Shown here: one piece after another, positions 34,991 to 44,434 of the stretch
How positions within the stretch are numbered: the first letter of the stretch is position 1
Layout: every line of letters starts with the position of its first letter
Source: Paenibacillus sp. W2I17
Lineage (GTDB): Bacteria; Bacillota; Bacilli; Paenibacillales; Paenibacillaceae
Reading direction: 5' to 3'
Length of the DNA stretch: 64,000 nt
NCBI RefSeq assembly: GCF_030815985.1
Contig: NZ_JAUSXM010000001.1
Span: 1,922,001 to 1,986,000 of the forward strand
Translations under genes and position numbers: made by a program
The notes under the pieces: generated by a model
What the model was told of the DNA's origin: nothing
The model's input: the letters and a program-made list of their open reading frames with translations, nothing else
The model's database searches: none

Positions 34991-36043
34991 CTAGAATCGT
35001 CTGTTGTACATCTCCCGTCTAGCACTCTCCTGTGTAAAAATGTCCTCCGGGGGCACCATGCGCTTCGGGAGTGTACGCCCTGCAATAATTTCTTTTGTAG
35101 CCTGCATAAGCTGAGGACCAAGCAGCGGGTTACATTCCACCACAGCGTTGATTTTCCCACTCGCCAGAATTTCAAGTGCTTTGTGGGAGCCGTCCACCGA
35201 GACAATGATAATGTCTTCTCCCGGCTTCAGCCCAACTTCTTCTATCGCTTGTATGGCGCCAAAAGCCATTTCATCATTATGGGCAAAAAGAACCTGCGGC
35301 CGTTTGTCTTCCGGGACCTGAAGGAATTCTTTCATCACTTGTTTCCCGTTGTCCTCCGTAAAATCGGCAGGAGCACTTTGTGAGAAGATGATATCTGCTC
35401 TGGTGTCGAAAATGCTTCTAAAGCCCTCACCACGCTGGATGGAGGGTGTAGAACCACTCGTGCCTTGCAGTTCGGCAATTCGTATCAAACCCGGATGATT
35501 TCGCATCCGATCCTGAATGTACTTTCCGGCCTTCACACCTTCCTCATAAAAGTCCGATCCAATCGTTGTCACAAAAAGTGAAGTGTCTTTGACATCAACT
35601 GACCGGTCTACGATAATCACGGGTATACCTGCATCCCTGGCCTCCTGAAGAATACCATCCCAGCCCGATTCCACGACAGGTGCAATGGCAATGACATCCA
35701 CCTTTTGCCTGATGAACGACCGAACAGCCTCGAACTGTTTCGTCTGAGACTGCTCTGCATTTTTTATTACAAGGGAGATTCCCGATTCAGCCGCAGCATT
35801 CCGAATAGACGTGGAGTTTGCCAGACGCCAGGCACTCTCTCTGCCCAGTTGTGAAAAACCCAAGACAATCGGTTTCGTAGAGGTATCCCTTGCTACCGCT
35901 GATTCCATCCATTCCTCAACGGAGGGAAGAGTTTCGAAGTTGTTAGACGAGATGGGAGGAGGAACAGATTCAGACTCAGGGGTTGTGCAGCCGACAAGCA
36001 GCAGTAGAATGAACAAACACAACCAGTTCACATGTCTTCTCAC
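34991..36043 (-). CDS. second YtfQ-like sugar-binding lipoprotein
   Basis: A 350-residue periplasmic-binding-protein type 1 (Peripla_BP_4) lipoprotein. The lipobox is LLVGC. The body is clearly paralogous to the YtfQ-like protein at 39762: LGFSQLGRESAWRLANS, VRSFIRQKVDVIAIAPVVESGWD, GIPVIIVDRSVD, NDEMAFGAIQAIEEVGLKPG and VECNPLLGPQLM are shared in position. It uses a GTG at 36043, 8 bases after GGGGGA. Placed after the permease genes with a 108-base gap, it may give the importer a second specificity or feed a sensor. Confidence 0.88.
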   Translation of the reverse strand: MRRHVNWLCLFILLLLVGCTTPESESVPPPISSNNFETLPSVEEWMESAVARDTSTKPIVLGFSQLGRESAWRLANSTSIRNAAAESGISLVIKNAEQSQTKQFEAVRSFIRQKVDVIAIAPVVESGWDGILQEARDAGIPVIIVDRSVDVKDTSLFVTTIGSDFYEEGVKAGKYIQDRMRNHPGLIRIAELQGTSGSTPSIQRGEGFRSIFDTRADIIFSQSAPADFTEDNGKQVMKEFLQVPEDKRPQVLFAHNDEMAFGAIQAIEEVGLKPGEDIIIVSVDGSHKALEILASGKINAVVECNPLLGPQLMQATKEIIAGRTLPKRMVPPEDIFTQESARREMYNRRF

Positions 36044-36151
36044 TCACGTATCCCCCATCTCCATGTTACGCTCAGCATTCACCTATGCAGAGCGCATATT
36101 GTTATATCATTGTTTCGGTATCCGTGTTCAATATCATTTCATTCGATCAAC

Positions 36152-37126
36152 TTAATGCAGTGATTTCGAGGATACTCGCCGCCCGCTAAGAAGTCGCTGG
36201 AACAATATAAAAACAAACAGCATCAGGCCAATTACAATCTTGGTCCACCATGAGCTGAGCGTACCTTCGAAGCTAATTATAGTTTGGATAGCCCCCTGGA
36301 TCAATACACCAATAAAGGTTCCCGCCACATACCCCACACCACCTGTTAACAAGGTGCCTCCTATTACAACAGCGGCGATGGTATCGAGTTCAAGACCCAT
36401 GGCGTGTAATCCATAACCGGATAACATATAAAAGGTAAAGACAACACCGGCAAGCGCGGAACACAAACCGCTGAACGTGTACACCAGGATTTTGGTACGT
36501 GCAACTGGCAGTCCCATAAGCAGCGCGGATTGCTCGCTTCCGCCGATGGCGTAAACGTTGCGCCCAAACCGGGTGTAATGTGCCAGGTAGATCGCGAGCA
36601 GTACAATAACCAGTGCAATTATCACATTAATGGAGACAAAGCTGCCCCCTGGCAAGGAAATTTTCGCCTGTGCAACCTGTGTGTAAAATGGATTCGTAAT
36701 GGTAATGGTGTCGAGACTGATGACATAACACAGCCCCCGCGCCAAAAACATGCCTGCCAATGTCACGATGAAGGGCTGGATTTTGAAATAGTGGATGATA
36801 GCCCCCATGACTGTGCCAAAGAGCGCACCCATGACAAGCACCATAGGTATAACAATCGCAGGCGACCACCCTTGCTTCTCGACCAGACTTGCGCTAATGA
36901 TGGTCGTCAGCGCAATGACAGAGCCTACCGACAGGTCGATTCCTCCTGATACAATCACAAAAGTCATGCCAATCGCCGTGATAATCAGAAATGCGTTATC
37001 AATGAGAAGATTAAGCAGCACCTGGGTGGAAAAGAACCCCGTATATCGGAAAGAGCCTATGGCAAACATCACGACCAGCAAGCCGAAAGTGACAAAGACC
37101 GGGAGATACTTACGATTAAGAAACAT
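36152..37126 (-). CDS. yjfF: sugar ABC transporter permease, YjfF-like
   Basis: A 324-residue BPD_transp_2 (CUT2) permease with about nine membrane helices. Marks are ITAIGMTFVIVSGGIDLSVGSVIAL, VARTKILVYTFSGLCSALAGVVF and DTIAAVVIGGTLLTGGVGYVAGTF. It pairs with the YtfT-like permease, whose end it overlaps by 11 bases; AGGGGG lies 9 bases before the ATG. By homology of the whole cluster to E. coli YtfQRT-YjfF the ligand is probably galactofuranose or a similar furanose. That is inference from family resemblance only. Confidence 0.88.
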   Translation of the reverse strand: MFLNRKYLPVFVTFGLLVVMFAIGSFRYTGFFSTQVLLNLLIDNAFLIITAIGMTFVIVSGGIDLSVGSVIALTTIISASLVEKQGWSPAIVIPMVLVMGALFGTVMGAIIHYFKIQPFIVTLAGMFLARGLCYVISLDTITITNPFYTQVAQAKISLPGGSFVSINVIIALVIVLLAIYLAHYTRFGRNVYAIGGSEQSALLMGLPVARTKILVYTFSGLCSALAGVVFTFYMLSGYGLHAMGLELDTIAAVVIGGTLLTGGVGYVAGTFIGVLIQGAIQTIISFEGTLSSWWTKIVIGLMLFVFILFQRLLSGRRVSSKSLH

Positions 37127-38159
37127 GGCGGTTAACCCCCTGTTCGGCTGGAAACTTACGTTTTTTCCAACGGATCACCATGGAATTGCGGAATGAATCG
37201 GATTGAATCAAACATACGGCCAGTACAACAAAGGCTTTGACAACCAACGTAACTTCTGGCGGGACTCCGATCATATAGATCGTCGTTGTTAAGGTTTGGA
37301 TAATGAGTGCTCCAACGACGGTACCCATTAGATAGAAACGACCACCATTGAGCGAAGTACCCCCGATGACTACAGCAAGAATGGCATCAAGTTCATACCA
37401 CAGACCTGCGTTATTGCCATCCGCACTGGATACATTCGAGCTGAGAATAAGCCCAGCAATGCCGGCACACAGACCACAGAAGACATATACCGTGAGAATA
37501 ACCGTTTTTGAACGAATACCTGCCAGTTGGCTCGCGTTTGCGTTACTTCCGACCGATTCGATAAACAGTCCCAGTGCCGTTTTTCTCGTCAACAGTGAGG
37601 CAACAAGCAGCACAGTTAATACGATGAAGATGGAAAAAGGCAATGCTGCAAGCGAACCTGCCCCGATATAGGCGTAGTTCGCGTTGGATACAGTAATAAT
37701 CTGTCCACTCGTAATCAATTGCGCAATCCCACGTCCGGCTACCATCAGTATAAGCGTTGCAATAATGGGCTGGATTCGGGCAACCGAAACCAGCGCCCCG
37801 TTCCATATGCCCAAGATCAGTGAGAGACCTATAGATAATCCAAGTGCACCCAACACAAGCCAGAGCGAACTCTGATCCACTCCTCTGCTGATGCTCATAC
37901 AAGCCACGGCACCGGAGATCGCTACAATGGAGCCCACGGACAAATCGATACCTCCGGTCGCAATCACCAGTGTCATGCCGATCGATACCAGAATTAAAGG
38001 CGCTCCAAAATTGAGAATATCAATCAAGCTGCCATACAGATTCCCTTCACGCATGACGAGGGAGAAGAAATCTGGAGAGTACAGCAAATTAAAGATTAAA
38101 AGTAAACCAAGCATACATAACGGCCAAAACAAATGATGTTTACGCATCTTGCCCGCCAT
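37116..38159 (-). CDS. ytfT: sugar ABC transporter permease, YtfT-like
   Basis: A 347-residue CUT2 permease. It has PLILVSIGMTLVIATGGIDLSVGSIVAISGAV, RIQPIIATLILMVAGRGIAQLI and ELDAILAVVIGGTSLNGGRF. The ATG at 38159 lies 4 bases after the ATPase stop, with AGGAGGT 7 bases upstream. It is the first of the two permeases of the YtfQRT-YjfF-type importer. Confidence 0.88.
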   Translation of the reverse strand: MAGKMRKHHLFWPLCMLGLLLIFNLLYSPDFFSLVMREGNLYGSLIDILNFGAPLILVSIGMTLVIATGGIDLSVGSIVAISGAVACMSISRGVDQSSLWLVLGALGLSIGLSLILGIWNGALVSVARIQPIIATLILMVAGRGIAQLITSGQIITVSNANYAYIGAGSLAALPFSIFIVLTVLLVASLLTRKTALGLFIESVGSNANASQLAGIRSKTVILTVYVFCGLCAGIAGLILSSNVSSADGNNAGLWYELDAILAVVIGGTSLNGGRFYLMGTVVGALIIQTLTTTIYMIGVPPEVTLVVKAFVVLAVCLIQSDSFRNSMVIRWKKRKFPAEQGVNRHVS

Positions 38160-38163
38160 CTCT

Positions 38164-39676
38164 TTAACCTCCTGCCATTGCTTTCATGATTTGCTGTTGA
38201 TGGATCTGATCCCCGCTAAGTTCTTGCACTTTTTTGCGGTCCCGGATTACGGCAATCCGGTGGCTGACACGAATCACTTCTTCCAGCTCGGACGAAATGA
38301 ACAGCACGGCCATACCCTGCTTCGACAGAGAGAGCACCAGCTTCTGTATTTCAGTCTTGGCACCGATATCAATTCCACGCGTAGGTTCATCGAGAATCAA
38401 CAGATCGGGGTTCATCAGCAGCCACCGTGCAAGCAACACCTTTTGCTGATTACCGCCGCTCAGATTTTTAATTAAATGCTCCGGGTTTTTCGGATGGATA
38501 TTTAACAGGTTGATGTACTTTTCGGCGATCTCATCCTGTTTCTTGCGTGAGATGGGTTTGGACCAGCCTCGTGTCGCTTGTAAAGCCAGAATAATGTTCT
38601 CCCGAATGGTCAAATCATCGATTATGCCTTCGGTTTTACGGTTCTCGGAGCAAAAAGCAATATTCTGATCAATTGCATGACGCGGCGACTTGACCGTACT
38701 TCCTGTATCCACAACGAGCAGTTTGCCTTCATCTGAACGATCTGCACCAAAGAAAAGGCGAGCGATCTCGGTACGACCAGACCCCAATAACCCAGCCAAG
38801 CCCACGACTTCTCCTTTGCGAATGTCCAGATCAAATGGCTCAATTGCTCCTTTGCGTCCAAGTGCCTTAGCGGTAATTAACAGTTCTCCCGACTCCGCCT
38901 GGGCAGCATCCGCTTCCTTCGGAAGCTCCTCAAGCACCTCGAGCTCCTTGCCGATCATCTTGAGAACCAGTTCCATGCGTGGAAGTTCTGGCGGCTATGT
39001 ACTCTCCTTCCAATTCCCCGTTACGGAGCACCGTTAGACGATCCGACATTTCGTATACCTGATCAAGAAAATGAGTAACAAAAAGAATTGCTAGACCCTC
39101 ACTCTTTAATTTGTGCATAATACGAAACAGTTGCTGCACCTCGTTTTTGTCCAGACTGGATGTGGGTTCATCCAATATGAGCACTTTTGCCGAGATGCTG
39201 AGTGCTCTTGCAATTGCAATCAGTTGTTGCATCGCGACCGAGTAGGTCTGTAAAGGAGCCTTAACGTCGATGGACAGATGTAATCTGTCTCGCAGAATGT
39301 TCTCCGCATCTTTGTTCATTTGCTTCCAATTGATTTTGCCAAATCGTATCGGCTCCCGACCGATGAAAATATTCTCAGCAACCGTTAAGTTTGGACAGAG
39401 ATTGACCTCTTGGTAAACGGTACTGATTCCCGCCTTTTGCGCTTCAAGCGGACCGGAGATCGAGAGATCACGGTTATCCATCGTTACCGTTCCTTCGTCA
39501 ATGGAATAAACGCCGGTCAGAACTTTAATAAGCGTCGACTTCCCCGCTCCGTTCTCACCCATCAAGGCATGAATCTCGCCCGGAAACAAGCGAAAGCTGA
39601 CACTGGATAGCGCTTTAACCCCGGGAAATTGTTTGGTGATGTCTGTCATTTGCAAAATGGGTGCTTGCTCGGCCAT
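38164..39676 (-). pseudogene. ytfR: sugar ABC transporter ATPase, YtfR-like, split by a one-base frameshift
   Basis: Two halves of one two-domain ATPase lie in different frames. The first (39676 to about 38990) has Walker A GENGAGKST, a signature region YSVAMQQLIAIARAL and Walker B VLILDEPTSSLD, and runs off at GEYIAARTST. The second begins ELPRMELVLKMIGKEL and has Walker A-like GLLGSGRTE, LSGGNQQK and LLILDEPTRGID. E. coli YtfR reads ELPRIELV at this joint, so the intended sequence is YIAAELPRM. One extra base near 38989 (GCCGCCAGAA for GCCGCCGAA) breaks it. The start at 39676 has AAAGGAG 9 bases upstream. If the shift is real the importer has no own ATPase. Confidence 0.85.
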
Positions 39677-39700
39677 ATAACCCTCTCCTTTGTTATGGAA

Positions 39701-39740
39701 AAAAGTCATTTAGCGACAGCCTGGTCGAAAAATGACTTTT
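39701..39740 (-). terminator. intercistronic stem-loop after ytfQ
   Basis: An 11-bp perfect stem AAAAGTCATTT / AAATGACTTTT with an 18-base loop. On the minus strand it ends in TTTTTTCC. It separates the binding-protein gene from the ATPase gene, as in the other two sugar importers of this window. Confidence 0.6.
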
Positions 39741-39761
39741 CGGTGTTATACGAATCTGCTT

Positions 39762-40784
39762 TTAATATTCACGTGTTGGCAATGCTTCTTTGGCTTGCTC
39801 CGATGTGAAGGTCGTCTCATCCGTAACGATTCGGGGTTCGATGTCTTTCCCGTCCACTACCGATTGAACCGCTTCCATTAATTGAGGTCCTAACAACGGA
39901 TTACATTCAACGATAAAGTTGATTTTGCCATCAGCAGCAGCCTGCATCCCATCCTTCACGGCATCCACAGAGATAATGGTAATATCTACGCCTGGTTTCA
40001 ATCCTGCCGCTTCAATGGCCTGAATTGCACCAAGTGCCATATCGTCATTATGTGCATAGAGAACATCTATTTTTTTATGTGCTTTGAGGAAAGCTTGCAT
40101 GACTTCTTTGCCTTTGGCACGTGTAAAGTCACCTGATTGTGAAGCAATCACTTTAAGCTTCGAATTGGAAGCAATCAATTCCATAAAGCCCTCTTGACGG
40201 TCATTCGCTGGTGCGGAGCCTGTTGTACCCTGCAGCTCAACAATGTTGATCTCGTCTTGTGTGTCCTTGTATTGGTCACTAAGCCACTGACCTGCTTTGC
40301 GTCCTTCTTCTACAAAGTCGGAGCCAATAAAGGTTTTGTAGAGGGTTTTATCCGGCGAATCCACAGCACGGTCCGTCAAAATCACGGGAATGCCTGCATC
40401 CTTCGCTTCCTTCAATACGGTATCCCAACCGGATTCTACAACAGGGGAAAAAGCAATCACCGTCACCTTCTGTTGTATGAAGGATCGCAAAGCTTTAATT
40501 TGATTTTCCTGCTTCTGCTGCGCATCGGAGAATTTCAAATCATAACCTGCTTCTTTGGCTGAATCCTGAATCGACTTGGTATTCGCCGAACGCCAGCCAC
40601 TCTCCGCACCAACCTGCGAAAAACCAAGCGTAATTGTTTTGGCGCTGGCAGGTGTACTGCCATTCCCACTCGTTGAAGTTTCATTATCGGAGCCTGCTCC
40701 TCCATTGGTACTGCTACATGCCGTGCTGACCAGCATCACCATAGCCAATGTTATGGCAAGTCCCCACTTTTTTTTGGTTCGCAT
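39762..40784 (-). CDS. ytfQ: sugar-binding lipoprotein of a YtfQRT-type importer
   Basis: A 340-residue Peripla_BP_4 lipoprotein. The signal peptide ends in LVSTAC. Key stretches LGFSQVGAESGWRSANT, QQKQENQIKALRSFIQQKV and PVVESGWDTVLKEAKDAGIPV match E. coli YtfQ closely, which binds galactofuranose. It is followed by the ATPase and two permease genes. GGGAGGAT lies 6 bases before the ATG. The promoter region upstream is shared with the divergent three-component sensor operon. Confidence 0.9.
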   Translation of the reverse strand: MRTKKKWGLAITLAMVMLVSTACSSTNGGAGSDNETSTSGNGSTPASAKTITLGFSQVGAESGWRSANTKSIQDSAKEAGYDLKFSDAQQKQENQIKALRSFIQQKVTVIAFSPVVESGWDTVLKEAKDAGIPVILTDRAVDSPDKTLYKTFIGSDFVEEGRKAGQWLSDQYKDTQDEINIVELQGTTGSAPANDRQEGFMELIASNSKLKVIASQSGDFTRAKGKEVMQAFLKAHKKIDVLYAHNDDMALGAIQAIEAAGLKPGVDITIISVDAVKDGMQAAADGKINFIVECNPLLGPQLMEAVQSVVDGKDIEPRIVTDETTFTSEQAKEALPTREY

Positions 40785-41027
40785 GTTGTGATCCTCCCTT
40801 TTTTCGTTTCACCTTGTGGTGTGACCACATTATAGAACGCTTTCATTCCGAGCTTATATGGAGTCTCATACTTTATTTATGTAATAATTTAGTAATTTCA
40901 AAAAATGGAGTTTAAAAAGTGTAATTTCTTTGTTTAATTGTGTAGTATTTAGCGATTCTCTTACATATTAGAAAATCATGTTATACTAATGATACATTTT
41001 TGATCCCTTCAGATGGAGTGGAATACG
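40785..41027. promoter_or_regulatory. divergent promoter region between ytfQ and the sensor operon
   Basis: On the plus strand TATACT at 40982 with CTTACA at 40960 (16-base spacing) is a plausible sigma-A promoter for the kinase. On the minus side a CACC-TTGT-GGTG inverted repeat (40811-40822) and a partial cre-like ATAGAACGCTTTCA (40832-40845) lie close to the ytfQ start. Confidence 0.45.
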
Positions 41028-42839
41028 TTGAAACTCATTCAATGGATTGCTTCAAGCCTCAGGCTTAAACTACTCAGCATGTTTATCATCCTCAGTTCAG
41101 TACCACTGATCGTGGTTGGATTGATTTCTTACCATAAATCCTATACGGTCGTATCCAATCATAACAAGGCCTCGACACAACTGGTTGCCGACCAGCTTGC
41201 CAGGAACATTGATATCTTGTTTGAGGATACGGAACGGCTGCTCGAACTGGGCAAGAACCCGCAAGTGCTTCAATACCTGTATTCTCAATCGGAGTCCTAC
41301 CCGGAAGCCAAAGCCATCCTTCAGACATACAATCTTTATCGGGAAACCTACAAGTATGACAAGGTACTTAATATCTCATTCGTGAATTTCTATGGAAAAG
41401 GCATAAGTGAACGAAAAGGCGTGTTCAAGCTGGAACGAAATCCGCTGCGTAACCCGTACTTCAAGTATCTGATACAGTATCCGGATGCCATTCTGCGCAT
41501 CCCTCATTCTGCAGCCTATGCCGAATATAACAGGCTGGATGGGTTTGCTTACCCTAAACAGAATGCGCTTTCAATTATAACCACGGTCAAAGAGCGAATT
41601 ACGCATGAGGTCATCGGGTTCATAGTAATTGATTTGAATGATTCGTTCATTGATGATTTTTTGACGAATACCCCTATTAAGGATTCCGGTTTTTTCTATA
41701 TTAGTGATCAATACGGAAATACACTATTCAGGCCAGATGCCACCCCGGTATCCCTAACCATGATGGATCAGATCCGATCGGTTCCTTTACATCTACAGCA
41801 CGACAGCTTTATCCTTTCTGCAGGATCCAAGCCCCAGTTTGTTGTATACAGCACCTCAAAACAGACCGGATGGAAAATAATCGGGGTAGCTCCTTATCAG
41901 GAAATCATTGCAGAGGCCAATAGCATTCGCCAATTGATCATCATTACGGTTTTGTTAAGTGCTTTCTTTGCGATATCGTTATATTTTTTCCTGAATAATC
42001 GACTGATTCTTCCCATTCGGATTCTGATGAACAAGATGCGTAAAGCTGCAAACGGTTACTTGGAAGCCAAAGTCACACCACACGGCTCGGACGAAATTGC
42101 TGATCTGGGCAAAAGCTTCAACGTGATGCTGGATAAGCTCAAAATGCTAATCGAAAAGAGCATTCGAGAAAATGAACAGGTGAAAATAGCTGAACTACGT
42201 ACGCTGCAAGCTCAGATCAACCCTCATTTCCTGTATAACACGTTGGAATCTATTCTATGGATGGCTGAAGCAGAGAAAAAAGAAAATGTAATCAAACTTG
42301 TGCAGGCCCTCTCGAAGTTCTTTCGTTTGAGTCTGAATAAAGGATTCGACTGGGTATCCATTCAAACCGAGCTTGAACATGCGCGGAGTTACTTGGTTAT
42401 TCAACAGATGAGGTACCACGATATTCTCACCTACGAGATCAGCGTTGATCGTGAGCTTCAGGATTATCCCATTTTGAAAATGACGCTGCAGCCCCTGATT
42501 GAAAACGCTCTCTACCATGGGATCAAGAACAAACGCGGTCAAGGGCTGATATCCATACACGGATATGTAGAGGACAATAGCATCATTCTCACCGTACAGG
42601 ACAACGGAATTGGCATGTCTGCGGATCGATTGGCACAATTACGTGAAGAGCTGGAGAAGCCGGCCGGTTCCCGTTCACCCCAATATGACGAGCAGGAAGG
42701 CGGATTCGGTCTGCTCAATGTACATCACCGGATTCGACTCTATTTCGGACCAGCTTATGGTGTTGAAATGGAAAGTACGTATATGGAAGGCAGCACATTT
42801 ATGATTCGTATCCCCAAAAGCAAGGAGGTTAACCGTTGA
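41028..42839 (+). CDS. membrane sensor histidine kinase (YesM/AraS type)
   Basis: A kinase of about 603 residues. It has a membrane helix near the N-terminus, an extracellular dCache-like sensor (about 40-300, ending GWKIIGVAPYQEII), a second helix, HAMP, and His_kinase with the phospho-His in AQINPHFLYNTLE (residue 405 when counted from the upstream ATG). HATPase follows with QPLIENALYHG, DNGIGM and GGFGLLNVHHR. The upstream ATG at 41013 has no ribosome site; the TTG at 41028 is 9 bases after GGAG and is the better start. It overlaps the regulator gene by TTGA. It probably reads the binding protein encoded two genes downstream. Confidence 0.9.
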   Translation: MKLIQWIASSLRLKLLSMFIILSSVPLIVVGLISYHKSYTVVSNHNKASTQLVADQLARNIDILFEDTERLLELGKNPQVLQYLYSQSESYPEAKAILQTYNLYRETYKYDKVLNISFVNFYGKGISERKGVFKLERNPLRNPYFKYLIQYPDAILRIPHSAAYAEYNRLDGFAYPKQNALSIITTVKERITHEVIGFIVIDLNDSFIDDFLTNTPIKDSGFFYISDQYGNTLFRPDATPVSLTMMDQIRSVPLHLQHDSFILSAGSKPQFVVYSTSKQTGWKIIGVAPYQEIIAEANSIRQLIIITVLLSAFFAISLYFFLNNRLILPIRILMNKMRKAANGYLEAKVTPHGSDEIADLGKSFNVMLDKLKMLIEKSIRENEQVKIAELRTLQAQINPHFLYNTLESILWMAEAEKKENVIKLVQALSKFFRLSLNKGFDWVSIQTELEHARSYLVIQQMRYHDILTYEISVDRELQDYPILKMTLQPLIENALYHGIKNKRGQGLISIHGYVEDNSIILTVQDNGIGMSADRLAQLREELEKPAGSRSPQYDEQEGGFGLLNVHHRIRLYFGPAYGVEMESTYMEGSTFMIRIPKSKEVNR

Positions 42840-44434
42840 AAAAGGTGATGATCGTGGATGACGAAATTGGAATTCGGGAGAATATACGGAGCTGCATCGA
42901 TTGGGAAAAGGAAGGTTTTCACTATTGCGGGGATGCACCCGACGGCGAACTTGCGTTACCTTTAATTCATGAATGGGCTCCGGATATTCTGATTACGGAT
43001 ATCAAAATGCCATTTATGAACGGATTGGAACTGACCTCCATCGTTCGCACTCAACAACCTGATATCAAAATCATTATTATGAGCGGTCATGATGAATTCA
43101 GCTATGCCCAGGAGGCCATCCGACTTGGTGTGACCGAGTACTGTCTAAAGCCCATTAGCGCAGCAGAGCTAATCCAAATGCTGCATAAGGTCAGCAAACA
43201 AATGGATGAAGAACATCAACGCATGACAAACCGCACGATCACCAAAGAAAAACTGCTGGCCGATCTGTGCGGAGGACTCATCGGTACAACCGATGCGATT
43301 GAATCAGCCAAACAACTCTCACTTCCTCTCTCGGCCAGGTATTATACAATTGTCATTATCGATGTTCGATTAACAGATGATTCCCGGGACCCGGAATCCT
43401 TGATGAAGAAGCTGCTTCCCATACTGGAGGAAACTCGTGATCCCCACGTTGAACTTCTTCCTAATATTCGAAGCCGGACCGAGTTGGTGCTTCTGCTCAA
43501 GTATCACTCCGATGACACCATATCCATATATCTGGAGCAGCTTCGCGGGCGGGTTCGTATGGAACTTGAGCATACGTTCAAATGTAATATTATTCTGGGC
43601 ATTGGCAGTCAGCAGGAGCGTCTGCAAGGAATTCATGTCTCGTATCTTGAAGCGGAGGAGGATAAATATATTACCCGGCTCACCCTTCAGAACAGAGCTT
43701 CTCTACGTGAAATCAACCTGGATGAGCAAACGACTCTTTTTCTCGACAGGAATTCGTTTCTTGAATTCCTCAAAATCGGCAGCCCCAATCTGCGTGACCA
43801 TTTTGTGCAGGAGTTTGCCGCTCCATTACAGTCCTTCGACTGGAAGTCCTCCTCGTATGGCTTCTATCTGTTGAATGACCTTACGCTGGAGTCGTTTCGG
43901 CTCGCCAATCAGCTGTTCCGCATGAGTGACCATTCAGATGAGAACATTACTTCCCTGCAGCAGACGATCCGGAAGATTACGTGCTGGGAGGATTGCACCC
44001 AATATCTGTGCTCCCTGCTTAACTTGTTATGGCAGAGAAGAGCAGCGTGTTCTGGAAAATACAGTGATGTCATTGATCAGGTGAAAGCCTATGTATCCCG
44101 TGAATACAATAACGAACAGGTCTCGTTGAAGATGATTTCTGCACACGTCAGAATCAGTCCAAGTCATCTAAGCAAGATTTTCAGTCAGGAAACCGGTCAA
44201 ACGATAACGGAGTATCTAACCCAGATTCGAATCGGTAAAGCCAAGGAGTTGTTGAAAACAACCAGCAACAAAACCTTTGAGATTGCTTACAAAGTCGGTT
44301 ACAACGATTCTCACTATTTTTCTAATATATTCAAGAAAATAACAGGTTTTACGCCAAGAGAATACCGAACTCAAGGAACCGAGGCATCGCAGGCCAGACC
44401 ATCAGATATGAGAAAAGAGCCAATGTATGAATAA
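42836..44434 (+). CDS. response regulator with AraC output (YesN/AraT type)
   Basis: A full-length 532-residue regulator. The receiver has D9-D10, phospho-acceptor D55 in ITDIKMP and K105 in CLKPIS. A middle domain of about 270 residues follows, then two helix-turn-helix units (430-525) with GYNDSHYFSNIFKKITGFTPREYR. It uses a TTG start behind AAGGAGGTT that overlaps the kinase stop. It probably activates the divergent ytfQ operon. Confidence 0.92.
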   Translation: MKKVMIVDDEIGIRENIRSCIDWEKEGFHYCGDAPDGELALPLIHEWAPDILITDIKMPFMNGLELTSIVRTQQPDIKIIIMSGHDEFSYAQEAIRLGVTEYCLKPISAAELIQMLHKVSKQMDEEHQRMTNRTITKEKLLADLCGGLIGTTDAIESAKQLSLPLSARYYTIVIIDVRLTDDSRDPESLMKKLLPILEETRDPHVELLPNIRSRTELVLLLKYHSDDTISIYLEQLRGRVRMELEHTFKCNIILGIGSQQERLQGIHVSYLEAEEDKYITRLTLQNRASLREINLDEQTTLFLDRNSFLEFLKIGSPNLRDHFVQEFAAPLQSFDWKSSSYGFYLLNDLTLESFRLANQLFRMSDHSDENITSLQQTIRKITCWEDCTQYLCSLLNLLWQRRAACSGKYSDVIDQVKAYVSREYNNEQVSLKMISAHVRISPSHLSKIFSQETGQTITEYLTQIRIGKAKELLKTTSNKTFEIAYKVGYNDSHYFSNIFKKITGFTPREYRTQGTEASQARPSDMRKEPMYE

